Assembly: GCF_020193655.1 (NCBI RefSeq)
Contig: NZ_JADYVE010000003.1
Location: 62,001 to 126,000, forward strand
From: Ensifer sp. IC3342
GTDB lineage: Bacteria > Pseudomonadota > Alphaproteobacteria > Rhizobiales > Rhizobiaceae
Length of the DNA: 64,000 bases
Reading direction: 5' to 3'
A program made the translations under genes and the position numbers. The notes beneath the pieces are model-generated. The model did not search any database. It saw nothing but the letters and a program-made list of their open reading frames with translations, and was not told the DNA's origin. Of this stretch, positions 8,620 through 17,294 are shown in pieces (within the stretch, counting starts at the first letter, position 1; each line of letters opens with the position of its first letter).

Positions 8620-9147
8620 TTATAGCGTGTGATATCCCCGGTCCACATAAATGAGCGGCGGTTGCTTCTCCCCGAGGTGCAGATCGACGACTTCGCCGAA
8701 GAGGATCAGATGGGTCGCCATGATCTTGACCTCGATGAGCCGGCAGTCGAAGGCGACAACGGCGTCGGTTAGGATGGGCGCGCCGGTGGCAAGCTGCGTC
8801 CATTGGCCGAGCGCGAAGCGCCGGTCCATGTCGAGCTGATCGCGGCCGGAGAAGGCGTGGGCGAGCGCCCTGTGCGGCTCGCCAAGCACGTTAAGCGCAA
8901 AAGCACCCGAGCGAGCGAAGATATCGTTGCGCGGATTTGCGGCATTGAGGCAGGCAAGGATCGTCGGCGGATCATCAGACACGGAGCAGGACGCCGTGAT
9001 CGTGACGCCGCGCCGCGCACGCCCATCGGCCGTGGTGATGAGCTGCACATGAGCGGACATGCGGCTCATCGCGTCGCGGTAACTTATCGGGTCCAGTCGG
9101 GTCTTCTCCAACACATCTCGCTCCGGATCGACGTCTTGCACATACAT
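8620..9147 (-). CDS. flavin reductase-like domain protein
   Basis: A 175-residue member of the flavin reductase (FMN-binding split-barrel) family, which reduces FMN or FAD with NAD(P)H, often for a partner oxygenase. Visible landmarks are SYRDAMSRMSAHVQLITT, the FMN-contact segment GVTITASCSVSDDPP (about residues 47-61) followed by ILACLN, and the GEVVDLHLGE strand near the C-terminus. It appears to be the first gene of the minus-strand Cox-type operon. No oxygenase partner is adjacent, so its role in the operon is unclear; supplying reduced flavin or electrons during enzyme maturation is speculation. Confidence 0.85.
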   Translation of the reverse strand: MYVQDVDPERDVLEKTRLDPISYRDAMSRMSAHVQLITTADGRARRGVTITASCSVSDDPPTILACLNAANPRNDIFARSGAFALNVLGEPHRALAHAFSGRDQLDMDRRFALGQWTQLATGAPILTDAVVAFDCRLIEVKIMATHLILFGEVVDLHLGEKQPPLIYVDRGYHTL

Positions 9148-9306
9148 AGACTCTCACGGAAAATATGAAACCCGGCCGCGCGAGATTCTTGCGAGGCAGC
9201 GGCATAGTCATGGCGTGATCGGAATGACGAGCTCTTGCGGTGCGATCTTTTCCTTTGACGGAGAGAGACACATCCTTAAAACATGGCGTCGTTGCGGGAA
9301 AAATAC

Positions 9307-10395
9307 ATGTTTAGATTGATTGTTAAGAGCATCGTCGTCGCCGGATTGATATCGGCCTCCCCTGCCCTTGCTGCAGGCCTGAAAGTTGCCGTCGTGGCTC
9401 CCATGGAAGGGCCTTTCGCTATGCTTGGAAAGCAGATGGCGGACGGCGCCGCTTTTCAGGCGGACGAGCGCGGAAGTCAGATTATCCCGATCGCCGAAAG
9501 CTGCGATCCCGCCGGCGGAGAGGCGCTGAAGAAGGCGCTGCTGGCGAGCGGTGCGGAGGCAGCGATCGGCTTTCTCTGCACGGAGAGCCTCGAATCTGCC
9601 CTGCCCGCCCTTGCCGAGGCACGCATTCCTGCCATCACGCTTAGCGTCCGCTCCAACATTCTGATGGAGGACGCGCTCAAGAAGAACTGGCCGTTTTTCC
9701 GGCTGGCGCCGAGTGGAAAGGCCGAAGCCGCGGCAATCACCGATGTCATCGTCGGGAACTGGAAGGGCAAACCGCTCGCGCTCATCGATGACGGCACTAT
9801 CCATAGCCGGGAGCTTGTCGAAAGCGTTCGAAACGCGCTTGCCGAGATCGGCGTGACGCCCGTGTTCACCGACACCTACCGCCCGGCGCAGGAGCAACAG
9901 GTTGGCCTCGTCCGTCGACTGGCGAAGAGCGGCGCCACCCACATTTTTACCGGAGGCGACCGCTACGACACCGCCGTGATCGCGCGTGATGCCAAGGCTG
10001 AGAAGGTCCCGATAACCCTGCTTGGCGGCGACGTGCTGAACGCCGCCGACCTTGATGTGCCGCTCGAGAATGGAGTGCTCGCCGTGACGATTCCGGAGGC
10101 GTCTCGATCGAGCGAAGCCGGAGCCGTCGCCAAGACGATGCGCGCAGGCGGGATCGAACCCGAGGGTTATGTCCTGCCGGCCTTTGCCGCCATGTCGCTG
10201 CTCGAACAGGCGAAAGACCAGGCTGCCAAGGACGGAAACGCGCTTCCCGAAGCCCTGCTGAAGGGGCCCTATGCAACAATCCTCGGGCCGATAAAGTTCA
10301 ACGATAGCCACGAGAGGACCGACACGCCCTACCGGCTGATGGAATGGCAGGACGGCCGTTTCATCGCCGCCGTGGGCGCAGGCGGTGCGGATTGA
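9307..10395 (+). CDS. ABC transporter substrate-binding protein (branched-chain amino acid type)
   Basis: Periplasmic ligand-binding protein of the Peripla_BP_6/LivJ class, 362 residues. The start is placed at ATG 9307 rather than 9283 because MFRLIVKSIVVAGLISASPALA then forms a clean signal peptide with an AxA-type cleavage site. The mature protein begins with a two-lobe fold typical of the family (VAPMEGPFAMLGKQMADGA). No permease or ATPase gene is adjacent, so it either serves a transporter encoded elsewhere or acts as a stand-alone sensor. Its stop overlaps the start of the P1 peptidase gene, suggesting a shared peptide or amino-acid derivative as substrate. The ligand is unknown. Confidence 0.8.
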   Translation: MFRLIVKSIVVAGLISASPALAAGLKVAVVAPMEGPFAMLGKQMADGAAFQADERGSQIIPIAESCDPAGGEALKKALLASGAEAAIGFLCTESLESALPALAEARIPAITLSVRSNILMEDALKKNWPFFRLAPSGKAEAAAITDVIVGNWKGKPLALIDDGTIHSRELVESVRNALAEIGVTPVFTDTYRPAQEQQVGLVRRLAKSGATHIFTGGDRYDTAVIARDAKAEKVPITLLGGDVLNAADLDVPLENGVLAVTIPEASRSSEAGAVAKTMRAGGIEPEGYVLPAFAAMSLLEQAKDQAAKDGNALPEALLKGPYATILGPIKFNDSHERTDTPYRLMEWQDGRFIAAVGAGGAD

Positions 10396-11393
10396 TGCGC
10401 AAGGGGCCGAACAATCTGATTACCGATGTTGCTGGCCTTTTCGTCGGCAACGCCGAAGACCACCGTCTGAAGTCGGGTGTCTCGGTCGTGCTTTGTGAAC
10501 AGCCGGCAACGGCAGCGGTTCAGGTTCTCGGCGGTGCGCCGGGCACACGGGAAACGGATCTGCTCGCGCCGGAAAATACCGTCCAGACGGTGGACGCCAT
10601 TGTGCTCTCCGGTGGCTCGGCCTTCGGTCTGGACGCCGCCTCCGGCGTACAGGCCGCGCTTCGGGAGATGGGACGCGGCTTCGAGGTCGGCCCCCACCGC
10701 ATTCCGATCGTCCCGGCGGCAATTCTCTTTGATCTCGTCAACGGCGGCGATAAGAATTGGGGACGCTTTTCGCCCTATCGCGACCTCGGTTACGACGCCC
10801 TCCGGGCTGCCGGTGCCACGTTTCTGACCGGGACAGCCGGTGCCGGTACGGGCGCACTGACCGCTACTTTCAAAGGCGGCCTCGGATCGGCGTCGACGGT
10901 GCTCGCCAATGGCATCACGGTCGGCGCGCTCGTCGCCGTCAATGCGCTCGGTTCGGCAACGATCGGCGGCACGCGCCATTTCTGGGCCGCGCCTTTCGAG
11001 CTTGACGACGAGTTTGGCGGACTCGGCTATCCGACCCCTATGCCGCAGGATGCGGCGCTGCCGCGCCTCAAGTTCCGCGAGAGGCAATCGGCCTCTGCAA
11101 ATACGACGATCGCCGTCATCGCCACCGATGCAGTGCTCAGCAAGGCCGAGGCGAAGCGGCTGGCCATCGCCGCCCATGACGGCTTTTCTCGCGCGCTGTG
11201 GCCGTCGCACACGCCGCTCGACGGCGACCTTGTCTTCGCGCTGGCGACAGGAGCGAGCGGCAAGGCCCCTCTGCTTGAAGATTTCATCGATCTTGGCGCT
11301 GCCGCCGCCTCGACGATGGCGCGCGCGATCGCACGCGGCGTTCACGATGCGGTTGCATCCGACAACGATATGAAGCCGTCCTGGTTTCAATAG
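10395..11393 (+). CDS. P1 family peptidase (DmpA/L-aminopeptidase D-esterase-like)
   Basis: A self-processing N-terminal nucleophile hydrolase; DmpA members cleave N-terminal residues or D-amino acid esters and amides, and relatives act on beta-peptides. Typical landmarks are the GGSAFGLDAASGVQ loop (about residues 74-87) and VNALGSAT near residue 190, where the chain is expected to break before the nucleophilic Ser, giving alpha and beta subunits. AAHDGFSRALWPSHTPLDGD near the C-terminus is also strongly family-like. The start is ATG at 10395, overlapping the binding-protein stop (TGATG), giving 332 residues; an upstream in-frame ATG at 10344 lies inside the preceding gene. No signal peptide, so probably cytoplasmic. 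Confidence 0.85.
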   Translation: MRKGPNNLITDVAGLFVGNAEDHRLKSGVSVVLCEQPATAAVQVLGGAPGTRETDLLAPENTVQTVDAIVLSGGSAFGLDAASGVQAALREMGRGFEVGPHRIPIVPAAILFDLVNGGDKNWGRFSPYRDLGYDALRAAGATFLTGTAGAGTGALTATFKGGLGSASTVLANGITVGALVAVNALGSATIGGTRHFWAAPFELDDEFGGLGYPTPMPQDAALPRLKFRERQSASANTTIAVIATDAVLSKAEAKRLAIAAHDGFSRALWPSHTPLDGDLVFALATGASGKAPLLEDFIDLGAAAASTMARAIARGVHDAVASDNDMKPSWFQ

Positions 11394-11394
11394 A

Positions 11395-11555
11395 GCGGGA
11401 TGAGGAAAAGTGTGCGCGGTTTTCGCCCGCATCCCGCGTCTCAACTTATTGGGATCGATTACATTTATGACGTTAGGTCGATTCGACCTAAAGTCATCGC
11501 GATCTAGAGCATCCCCCTTTCAGGTGGCATCACCGAAAGCGGATAAGATGCTCTA
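11395..11555 (+). repeat. three-hairpin intergenic mosaic, RIME-like
   Basis: Three inverted repeats follow one another directly after the P1 peptidase stop. The first pairs GCGGGATG (11395-11402) with CATCCCGC (11430-11437). The second is a 15-base arm with one mismatch, 11467-11481 against 11483-11497. The third pairs TAGAGCATC (11505-11513) with GATGCTCTA (11547-11555). This layout resembles Rhizobium-specific intergenic mosaic elements. It may act as a terminator or mRNA-end stabiliser for the gene before it. The family name is from memory and unverified. Confidence 0.65.
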
Positions 11556-11658
11556 GGATCAAAGTGCTAGAGCGTCTAGGCGCTGAGCCGCAGGCTTGCC
11601 TCGGATGTTGTTTGCGCGTCGGCGGAATGCTATGGCGCGGGAAACATCGGAGCCTGTC

Positions 11659-12336
11659 ATGACCCATCCCATTCGCATTGCCCCGTCGATCCTGGCGTCC
11701 AACTTCTCGAAGCTCGGCCAGGAGGTTCGCGATGTCGTCGAAGCCGGGGCCGACTGGATCCATCTCGACGTCATGGACGGCCATTTCGTGCCGAACATTA
11801 CCTTCGGCCCGGACGTCATCAAGTCGCTGCGTCCGCATACGAGCGCAACCTTTGACTGCCATCTGATGATTTCGCCCGCCGATCCCTATCTCGAAGCCTT
11901 TGCCAAGGCCGGCTGCGACATCCTGACGGTGCACGCCGAGGCCGGCCCGCATTTGCACCGGTCGCTGCAGACGGTGAAGTCGCTTGGCAAGAAGGCCGGC
12001 GTCTCGCTCAATCCGGCAACTCCGGAAAGCGCTATCGAATACGTGCTGGACACGGTCGATCTGATCCTGGTGATGACGGTCAATCCAGGCTTCGGCGGAC
12101 AGAAATTCATCCACGCCACGGAAGAGAAGATCCGGCGGATCAAAGCCATGGTCGGCGACCGGCCGATCGAGATCGAGGTCGATGGCGGTATCACGCCGGA
12201 GACAGCCGCGCTGCCCGTCAGGGCCGGTGCCAACGTGCTGGTTGCGGGCTCGGCCGTCTTCAAGGGCGATTCCGTCGAGACCTATCGCACTGCCATCGAG
12301 GCGATCCGCAAATCCGCCGAGCAGGCGCGCGGATGA
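11659..12336 (+). CDS. rpe: ribulose-phosphate 3-epimerase
   Basis: Interconverts D-ribulose 5-phosphate and D-xylulose 5-phosphate in the pentose phosphate and Calvin cycles. The 225-residue TIM barrel shows the classic signatures [10 protein letters not shown] (7-16), [16 protein letters not shown] (about 38-53), [13 protein letters not shown] and EVDGGI, which hold the metal ligands and the two catalytic aspartates. The start is ATG at 11659, because GGAG lies six bases before it at 11649-11652 and the protein then begins exactly where the family begins; ATGs at 11596 and 11632 would add an unconserved extension. Its stop overlaps the start of the DUF2259 gene. Confidence 0.95.
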   Translation: MTHPIRIAPSILASNFSKLGQEVRDVVEAGADWIHLDVMDGHFVPNITFGPDVIKSLRPHTSATFDCHLMISPADPYLEAFAKAGCDILTVHAEAGPHLHRSLQTVKSLGKKAGVSLNPATPESAIEYVLDTVDLILVMTVNPGFGGQKFIHATEEKIRRIKAMVGDRPIEIEVDGGITPETAALPVRAGANVLVAGSAVFKGDSVETYRTAIEAIRKSAEQARG

Positions 12337-13076
12337 GCAAACGGGCGGTAGTCACCACAACGCTTCTGGCAGCGGCGACGATTGCGGCCGCTGAGGTGCG
12401 TGCTGGAGACTTTGCCGCCCTGCAGCCGATCGGATTTTCGTCTGATGGCAACGTCTTCGCGTTCGAGGAATATGGCGTGCAGGACGGTTCCGGCTTTCCC
12501 TATTCGACGATTTACGTCCTCGATACGCGCAAGGACGCCTTCCTCCCTGGCGCACCTGTCCGCGCCGTCATTGAGAAAGATGGTGGTGCACTGCACGAAG
12601 CGCGCCGTGAGGCGCACCGCCGTGCCGCGCCGCTGATCGATGCCTACCGCCTGGCGGACGCGCCTGGGATATTGGCTGCATTCAATCCGGTAACTGAAAC
12701 AAGCAGCGCGGCGCACACCCTGAGCTATGATGCCTTTCCGGCCAATGAGCCGTTCCGCAAGAGTTATGCCCTGACGCTCGAGGAGAAGGGCTTCGAGCCT
12801 CAGGGCGTTTGCAGCAGCTTCTTGAAGGAGGTCAAGGGCTTCCGGCTGGTGATGACGGAGCAGGCCGGGAAACCTGCACAGGACCTGTTGCAGGAGGACA
12901 CGCGCATCCCCGAAAGCCGTCGCTGCCCGACAGGTTATCGCATTGGTGGCGTCGTAACCCACATAAACAATGACGGATCCGAAGTCCACGTGGTGATGAT
13001 CCTGGTCAAATCGCTTGGTTTCGAGGGCTCAACCGATGGCCGCTGGATTGCGCTACCGGCCCGGCTTCCCAAATGA
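12333..13076 (+). CDS. DUF2259 family secreted protein
   Basis: A 247-residue exported protein with a signal peptide (about residues 1-24, ending VRA/GD). After the signal, the segment [32 protein letters not shown] is the hallmark of DUF2259, a family of predicted periplasmic proteins in Rhizobiales and cyanobacteria with no known function. It starts with an ATGA overlap on rpe and its own end overlaps the next gene, so rpe, this gene and the membrane protein look like one operon leading to purB. Only the family and export can be supported. Confidence 0.8.
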   Translation: MSKRAVVTTTLLAAATIAAAEVRAGDFAALQPIGFSSDGNVFAFEEYGVQDGSGFPYSTIYVLDTRKDAFLPGAPVRAVIEKDGGALHEARREAHRRAAPLIDAYRLADAPGILAAFNPVTETSSAAHTLSYDAFPANEPFRKSYALTLEEKGFEPQGVCSSFLKEVKGFRLVMTEQAGKPAQDLLQEDTRIPESRRCPTGYRIGGVVTHINNDGSEVHVVMILVKSLGFEGSTDGRWIALPARLPK

Positions 13077-13633
13077 CGAGTGACGAGCAGGCCGCCAAAT
13101 CGCCAACGCTCCTTTCGGATGTCGCACCGTCGAAACGATCCCGGTTGGTGCGTTCTCTTCCCAAGCCGCATGAAGTGCTGATCGGTGCCCCCGGCTGGGC
13201 TGGGGCAATGGCGATATCTGCCTGGCTTGCGCTTTGGCTGCGTGGCAACGACGCGGCCTTCCACATCAATGACATCTTGCTGCTCTACGCGCTCGGCGGC
13301 CTGTTGGCGTGGCCGCTTTCGCTTTTTGCTGGGCGTTTTGCGGCACAGGAGCGAGCGGTCGAGACCCGCTTCTCGGCCTTTCTCCTATGCCTCATCGCAG
13401 GCACGGTCGGTACGACGGCATGTCTCTTCGCCTTCGACTACCGGATATTCTACGCGCAGTGGCATGCGGCCACGGGCACGCGCACATGGCTCTTCCAGTT
13501 CCTGTTTACGTCGCTCGCCGCGCTCTACCAGTTTCTGGTACTGGGCGTTCGGCTCTACCTGCCGCTTGGAATTGCCCCCCTTGTCGCCGCCAGCCTTTGG
13601 CTTGCGCGATCGGACATGCGCCAACGGCGTTGA
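13073..13633 (+). CDS. hypothetical inner-membrane protein
   Basis: A 186-residue protein that I do not recognise. After a polar N-terminus of about 40 residues it has four likely membrane-spanning segments, roughly at residues 43-60, 68-86, 103-123 and 139-175 (the last stretch may hold two). A basic tail (RSDMRQRR) suggests the C-terminus is cytoplasmic. Its ATG overlaps the stop of the DUF2259 gene (ATGA), so the two are translationally coupled and may act together at the envelope. purB follows after a 62-base gap. Confidence 0.65.
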   Translation: MTSDEQAAKSPTLLSDVAPSKRSRLVRSLPKPHEVLIGAPGWAGAMAISAWLALWLRGNDAAFHINDILLLYALGGLLAWPLSLFAGRFAAQERAVETRFSAFLLCLIAGTVGTTACLFAFDYRIFYAQWHAATGTRTWLFQFLFTSLAALYQFLVLGVRLYLPLGIAPLVAASLWLARSDMRQRR

Positions 13634-13695
13634 GCTTGATCGACATCTTTGATAGAGGCACAGCCATCCTCCACTGACGACGAAAGCTTAAGCCC

Positions 13696-14997
13696 ATGAT
13701 CCCCCGTTACTCCCGGCCGGAAATGGTGGCCATATGGTCGCCGGAAACGAAGTTCCGCATCTGGTTCGAGATCGAGGCGCATGCCTGTGATGCCCTCGCC
13801 GAAATCGGTGTCATCCCCAAGGAAGCGGCGAAGACGATCTGGGAAAAGGGCGGCGCCGCAAAATTCGACGTTGCCCGGATCGATGAAATCGAGGCCGTCA
13901 CCAAGCACGACGTCATCGCTTTCCTTACCCATCTTGCGGAATTCGTCGGGCCCGACAGCCGTTTCGTCCACCAAGGCATGACCTCGTCGGACGTGCTCGA
14001 TACGTGCTTTAACGTGCAGCTCGTTCGCGCGACGGACCTGCTGCTCGCTGACCTCGACAAGCTGCTTGAAGCCCTGAAGCGCCGTGCTTTCGAGCACAAG
14101 GATACGATCACCATCGGCCGTTCGCACGGCATTCACGCCGAGCCCACCACCTTCGGCATCAAGCTTGCGCTTGCCTATGCGGAATTCGATCGCTGTAAGC
14201 AGCGCCTCATGGCCGCACGCGAAGAGGTCGCGACCGGCGCCATTTCCGGTGCTGTCGGCACCTTTGCCAATATCGATCCACGGGTCGAGGAGCATGTCGC
14301 AAAGGCACTCGGCCTGAAGCCGGAACCGGTCTCCACGCAGGTCATCCCACGCGACCGCCATGCCATGTATTTCGCGACGCTCGGCGTCATCGCCTCCTCG
14401 ATCGAGCGTCTTGCGACGGAAATCCGCCATCTGCAGCGCACCGAGGTGCTGGAAGCCGAGGAATATTTCTCCCCCGGCCAGAAGGGCTCCTCGGCCATGC
14501 CGCACAAGCGCAATCCGGTATTGACCGAAAACCTGACCGGCCTTGCCCGCATGGTCCGCGCCTTCGTCGTGCCGGCCATGGAAAATGTGGCGCTCTGGCA
14601 TGAACGCGATATTTCGCACTCCTCGGTCGAGCGCATGATCGGACCGGATGCGACAGTGACCCTCGATTTCGCCCTCGCGCGCCTGACCGGTGTGATCGAC
14701 AAGTTGCTCGTTTATCCCGAGAACATGATGAAGAACTTGAACAAGTTCCGCGGTCTCGTTCACTCGCAGCGTGTGCTGCTCGCGCTGACCCAGGCCGGCG
14801 TTTCACGCGAGGACGCCTACCGGCTCGTCCAGCGCAACGCCATGAAGGTCTGGGAACAGGGCAAGGATTTCCTCGAGGAGTTGCTGGCCGACACCGAAGT
14901 TCGGGCCGCACTTTCGGAAGAGGAAATCCGCGAGAAATTCGATCTCGGTTACCACACCAAGCACGTCGATACGATCTTTAAGCGTGTTTTTGGCTGA
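13696..14997 (+). CDS. purB: adenylosuccinate lyase
   Basis: Cleaves fumarate from SAICAR and from adenylosuccinate, two steps of purine synthesis. The 433-residue protein has the fumarase/aspartase superfamily signature GSSAMPHKRNP (about residues 264-274, with the catalytic-loop serines), THLAEFVGPDSRFVHQGMTSSDV near 75-97 with the general-acid region, and the TIGRSHGIHAEP segment near 139 with its histidine. Length matches the compact PurB type. It is separated from purC by about 5.5 kb of unrelated genes, so the purine genes are only loosely clustered. Confidence 0.95.
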   Translation: MIPRYSRPEMVAIWSPETKFRIWFEIEAHACDALAEIGVIPKEAAKTIWEKGGAAKFDVARIDEIEAVTKHDVIAFLTHLAEFVGPDSRFVHQGMTSSDVLDTCFNVQLVRATDLLLADLDKLLEALKRRAFEHKDTITIGRSHGIHAEPTTFGIKLALAYAEFDRCKQRLMAAREEVATGAISGAVGTFANIDPRVEEHVAKALGLKPEPVSTQVIPRDRHAMYFATLGVIASSIERLATEIRHLQRTEVLEAEEYFSPGQKGSSAMPHKRNPVLTENLTGLARMVRAFVVPAMENVALWHERDISHSSVERMIGPDATVTLDFALARLTGVIDKLLVYPENMMKNLNKFRGLVHSQRVLLALTQAGVSREDAYRLVQRNAMKVWEQGKDFLEELLADTEVRAALSEEEIREKFDLGYHTKHVDTIFKRVFG

Positions 14998-15013
14998 CAG
15001 GAATAGGACAGGC

Positions 15014-15119
15014 TGCTGCATGATTCCTTAAATCGGAATCGATTTAAGGACAAAATCATGCAGAAGCTCAAAGTTCTATAGCGACCTTTGCGCGTCTGAT
15101 TAGACGCGCGGCGCTGTAG
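15014..15119 (+). repeat. double-hairpin dispersed repeat, copy A
   Basis: The first hairpin has nested perfect arms: CTGCATGATT (15016-15025) with AATCATGCAG (15054-15063), and CCTTAAATCG (15026-15035) with CGATTTAAGG (15040-15049). The second hairpin pairs GCGCGTCT (15090-15097) with AGACGCGC (15102-15109), flanked by TATAGCG and CGCTGTA arms. Similar elements lie at 25818-25877, 55978-56094 and 58203-58310, all inverted relative to this one. It sits just after purB. Confidence 0.8.
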
Positions 15120-15266
15120 TCTCGATGCGGGACATGGTGATGTTGTGTATGCCTACAAACGCTCGCATTCGGTGCATTTTGTTCGAGTGCGGGCGAGCTT
15201 ATTAGCAAGTTGTTCAGAAGTAGTGTGAGAGCTTCCATATCTGTCTAATCAGGTTTCGGGGAAGCC

Positions 15267-15575
15267 ATGACTTACAGGGACAGTGTTCAGCGCGCATCGC
15301 CGCGCACGCAGACGAAAATAACCGGTAAGGTTACCTGCAAATTCGGATCGAGCAACGGGGTTGTCAGGGACCTTTCTGACGAGGGCATCTGCTTCCAGTT
15401 ACTTTTCGACATCGGTGCCCAGACCGGACAGGAAGTCACGATTCAGAGTGAAGAGCTCGGCTATCTGACGGGGATAGTGCGCTGGTATCGCGGCGACAAG
15501 ATCGGCATCAAGCTCAAGCTCTCTTCGAACACCGCGGCGCAGATCTCATCCTACTATAAGTTCTTCCGCCAATGA
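15267..15575 (+). CDS. PilZ domain protein
   Basis: A 102-residue single PilZ domain, expected to bind cyclic di-GMP and pass the signal to a partner. Both binding motifs are present: RxxxR as R9-A-S-P-R13 and DxSxxG as D35-L-S-D-E-G40, and a GIVRWYRGDKIGIKL strand follows as in other PilZ proteins. It is monocistronic. A GGDEF-EAL protein that could make or degrade the ligand lies 1.7 kb downstream, but many others are expected in the genome, so a direct link is only a possibility. Confidence 0.85.
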   Translation: MTYRDSVQRASPRTQTKITGKVTCKFGSSNGVVRDLSDEGICFQLLFDIGAQTGQEVTIQSEELGYLTGIVRWYRGDKIGIKLKLSSNTAAQISSYYKFFRQ

Positions 15576-15604
15576 CCGCGCCCTCGTCGGGCGGCGAAAC
15601 GAAG

Positions 15605-15657
15605 AACTCTCGCAAAAACAATCGCGGCGATCTTGGGTCATTCAAGATCGCCGCGAT
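15605..15657 (-). terminator. terminator of the DUF2189 gene
   Basis: A perfect 15-base inverted repeat (15621-15635 with 15643-15657, seven-base loop). On the minus strand it is followed by TTGTTTTTG, so it terminates the minus-strand gene ending at 15678. It may also cap the convergent PilZ transcript, though no T-run follows on the plus strand. Confidence 0.8.
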
Positions 15658-15677
15658 GTCATTGGAGGACCTGCCGT

Positions 15678-16493
15678 TCAGCTTTTGCGGCCAGCCGGCT
15701 CCGGCTCCACTATCTTGCGATAGAGATGCCATGTGGCGTGGCCAAAGATCGGCATGATTACGGCCAGGCCGACGAAGACCGGAATCGAGCCGATCACCAG
15801 TCCCGCTGCGATGATGAGGCCCCAGCAGGCGACCGGCACCGGATTGGTAAACGTCGCGCGGATGGAGGTCTCGACGGCCGCGACGGCGCCGACGTCTCGG
15901 TCAAGCAGCAGCGGGAATGTAACCACGCTGATGGAGAGCACGATCACGGCGAAGACAAAGCCGACGGCGTTGCCAACAACAATGAGGTTCCAACCCTCTG
16001 GCGTGCCGATAATGCCGTTCCAGAAGGCCGAAATCGAATTCGGCGGCACCGTTCCGAAAATTCTCTCGTAAAGCGCCTGGGCAACCAGAAGCCAGGCAAT
16101 GAAGATAATGAACAGCATGGCGGCGACCGCCAAGATGGAAGGCAGCGCGGGCGAACGGTAGAGCCGCAAAGCGTGCGGCCATGATGCATCCATGCCCAGC
16201 TCACGGCGCCGGCTGATCTCGTAGAGGCCGATTGCCGCGACAGGACCGATGAGGGCGAAGCCGGATGCAAGCGGATAAAGCAACGGCAGCATATTCGCGC
16301 CCGCGCTCCAGGTGATCAGTACCGCACCGGCGATGGGGTATATCAAGCACAAGAAAACATAATGCGACGGCTTCTCGCGAAAATCATCCAGCCCGAGACG
16401 CAGCGCATCAAACACATCCGCAATGCCAATCTTTCGTATAGCGGGATGCGAGACTCTCGTATTCGCCCCCGACAGAACATGGAAGGTTGTCAT
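15678..16493 (-). CDS. DUF2189 family integral membrane protein
   Basis: A 271-residue inner-membrane protein with about six membrane-spanning segments. The N-terminal segment RKIGIADVFDALRLGLDDFREKPSHYVFLCLIYPIAG (about residues 20-56) and the later ELGMDASWPHALRLYRSPA segment are typical of DUF2189, often annotated as a predicted integral membrane or cytochrome c oxidase subunit I-like protein, without demonstrated function. GHATWHLYRKIVEPE near the C-terminus is another conserved feature. It has its own terminator and diverges from the hydrolase gene. Function unknown. Confidence 0.8.
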   Translation of the reverse strand: MTTFHVLSGANTRVSHPAIRKIGIADVFDALRLGLDDFREKPSHYVFLCLIYPIAGAVLITWSAGANMLPLLYPLASGFALIGPVAAIGLYEISRRRELGMDASWPHALRLYRSPALPSILAVAAMLFIIFIAWLLVAQALYERIFGTVPPNSISAFWNGIIGTPEGWNLIVVGNAVGFVFAVIVLSISVVTFPLLLDRDVGAVAAVETSIRATFTNPVPVACWGLIIAAGLVIGSIPVFVGLAVIMPIFGHATWHLYRKIVEPEPAGRKS

Positions 16494-16652
16494 GGCTCAC
16501 ACTCCTCAACGAACCAGAGCGGCCACGGACCCGCGACGGCGGCAAAACTATCCGCTGTCAACCGCGACCGGCATCCTGGATTATACAGAAAATGCGGCCT
16601 CTGTCGCCTGTGCCTTGACTTCGGCGCTTTTCACCTCCAAATCGCCGCAATC

Positions 16653-17207
16653 ATGAAGGTTTCAGAAACTGACATCCTGATCGTGCCGGGCTATACCAAT
16701 TCCGGCCCGGCCCATTGGCAAAGCCGCTGGGAACGAAAGCTCTCGACGGCGCGCCGTGTCGAACAGGCCGAGTGGTCGAAGCCTGTGCGAGAGGATTGGG
16801 TGGCGCGGATGGTCGAGGCAGTGAATGCCGCGCAAAAGCCGGTCGTCATCGTCGCACATTCCCTGGGGGTCGCCACGGCGATCCATTCCCTTCCCTATTG
16901 CGGGAAGAAGATCGCAGGCGCTTTCCTGGTCGCACCGCCGGACGTCGCCAATCCCAAGATCCGACCGAAGCACCTGATGACCTTCGGCCCCTACCCACGC
17001 GATCCTCTGCCCTTCCCGTCGCTGATGGTGGCAAGCCGCAACGATCCGTTCGGATCCTATGAGCACGCCGGAGACATCGCCAACGCGTGGGGCTCGTTGT
17101 TGATCGATGCCGGCGAAGCCGGTCACATCAATGCCGAATCCGGCCACGGCCCGTGGCCCGAGGGCACGATGGTTTTTGCCCAATTTCTCAGCCGCCTCCG
17201 GTCATAA
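16653..17207 (+). CDS. RBBP9/YdeN family alpha/beta hydrolase
   Basis: A 184-residue serine hydrolase of the RBBP9/YdeN family. The N-terminal PGYTNSGPAHWQSRWE segment (about residues 12-27) is diagnostic. The catalytic triad can be placed as the serine of AHSLG (about residue 71), the aspartate of SRNDPFG and the histidine of AGHINAESGHGPWPEG. ATG 16653 is preferred to 16362 because the family begins at this point and the extra 97 residues lack conservation and overlap the divergent promoter region. Substrate is unknown. No operon partner. Confidence 0.82.
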   Translation: MKVSETDILIVPGYTNSGPAHWQSRWERKLSTARRVEQAEWSKPVREDWVARMVEAVNAAQKPVVIVAHSLGVATAIHSLPYCGKKIAGAFLVAPPDVANPKIRPKHLMTFGPYPRDPLPFPSLMVASRNDPFGSYEHAGDIANAWGSLLIDAGEAGHINAESGHGPWPEGTMVFAQFLSRLRS

Positions 17208-17294
17208 CGGTCATTGGCGGAACCGCGCAGCATTAATCTGAATTTCATTGCTGGGAGATCATTATAGGCTGGCAATTCTCAGGATCCGGGATAG

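Noticed and set aside
16423..16656. 77-codon plus-strand frame before the RBBP9-like hydrolase
   Set aside because: It covers the divergent promoter region and has a composition unlike its neighbours, with no motif.
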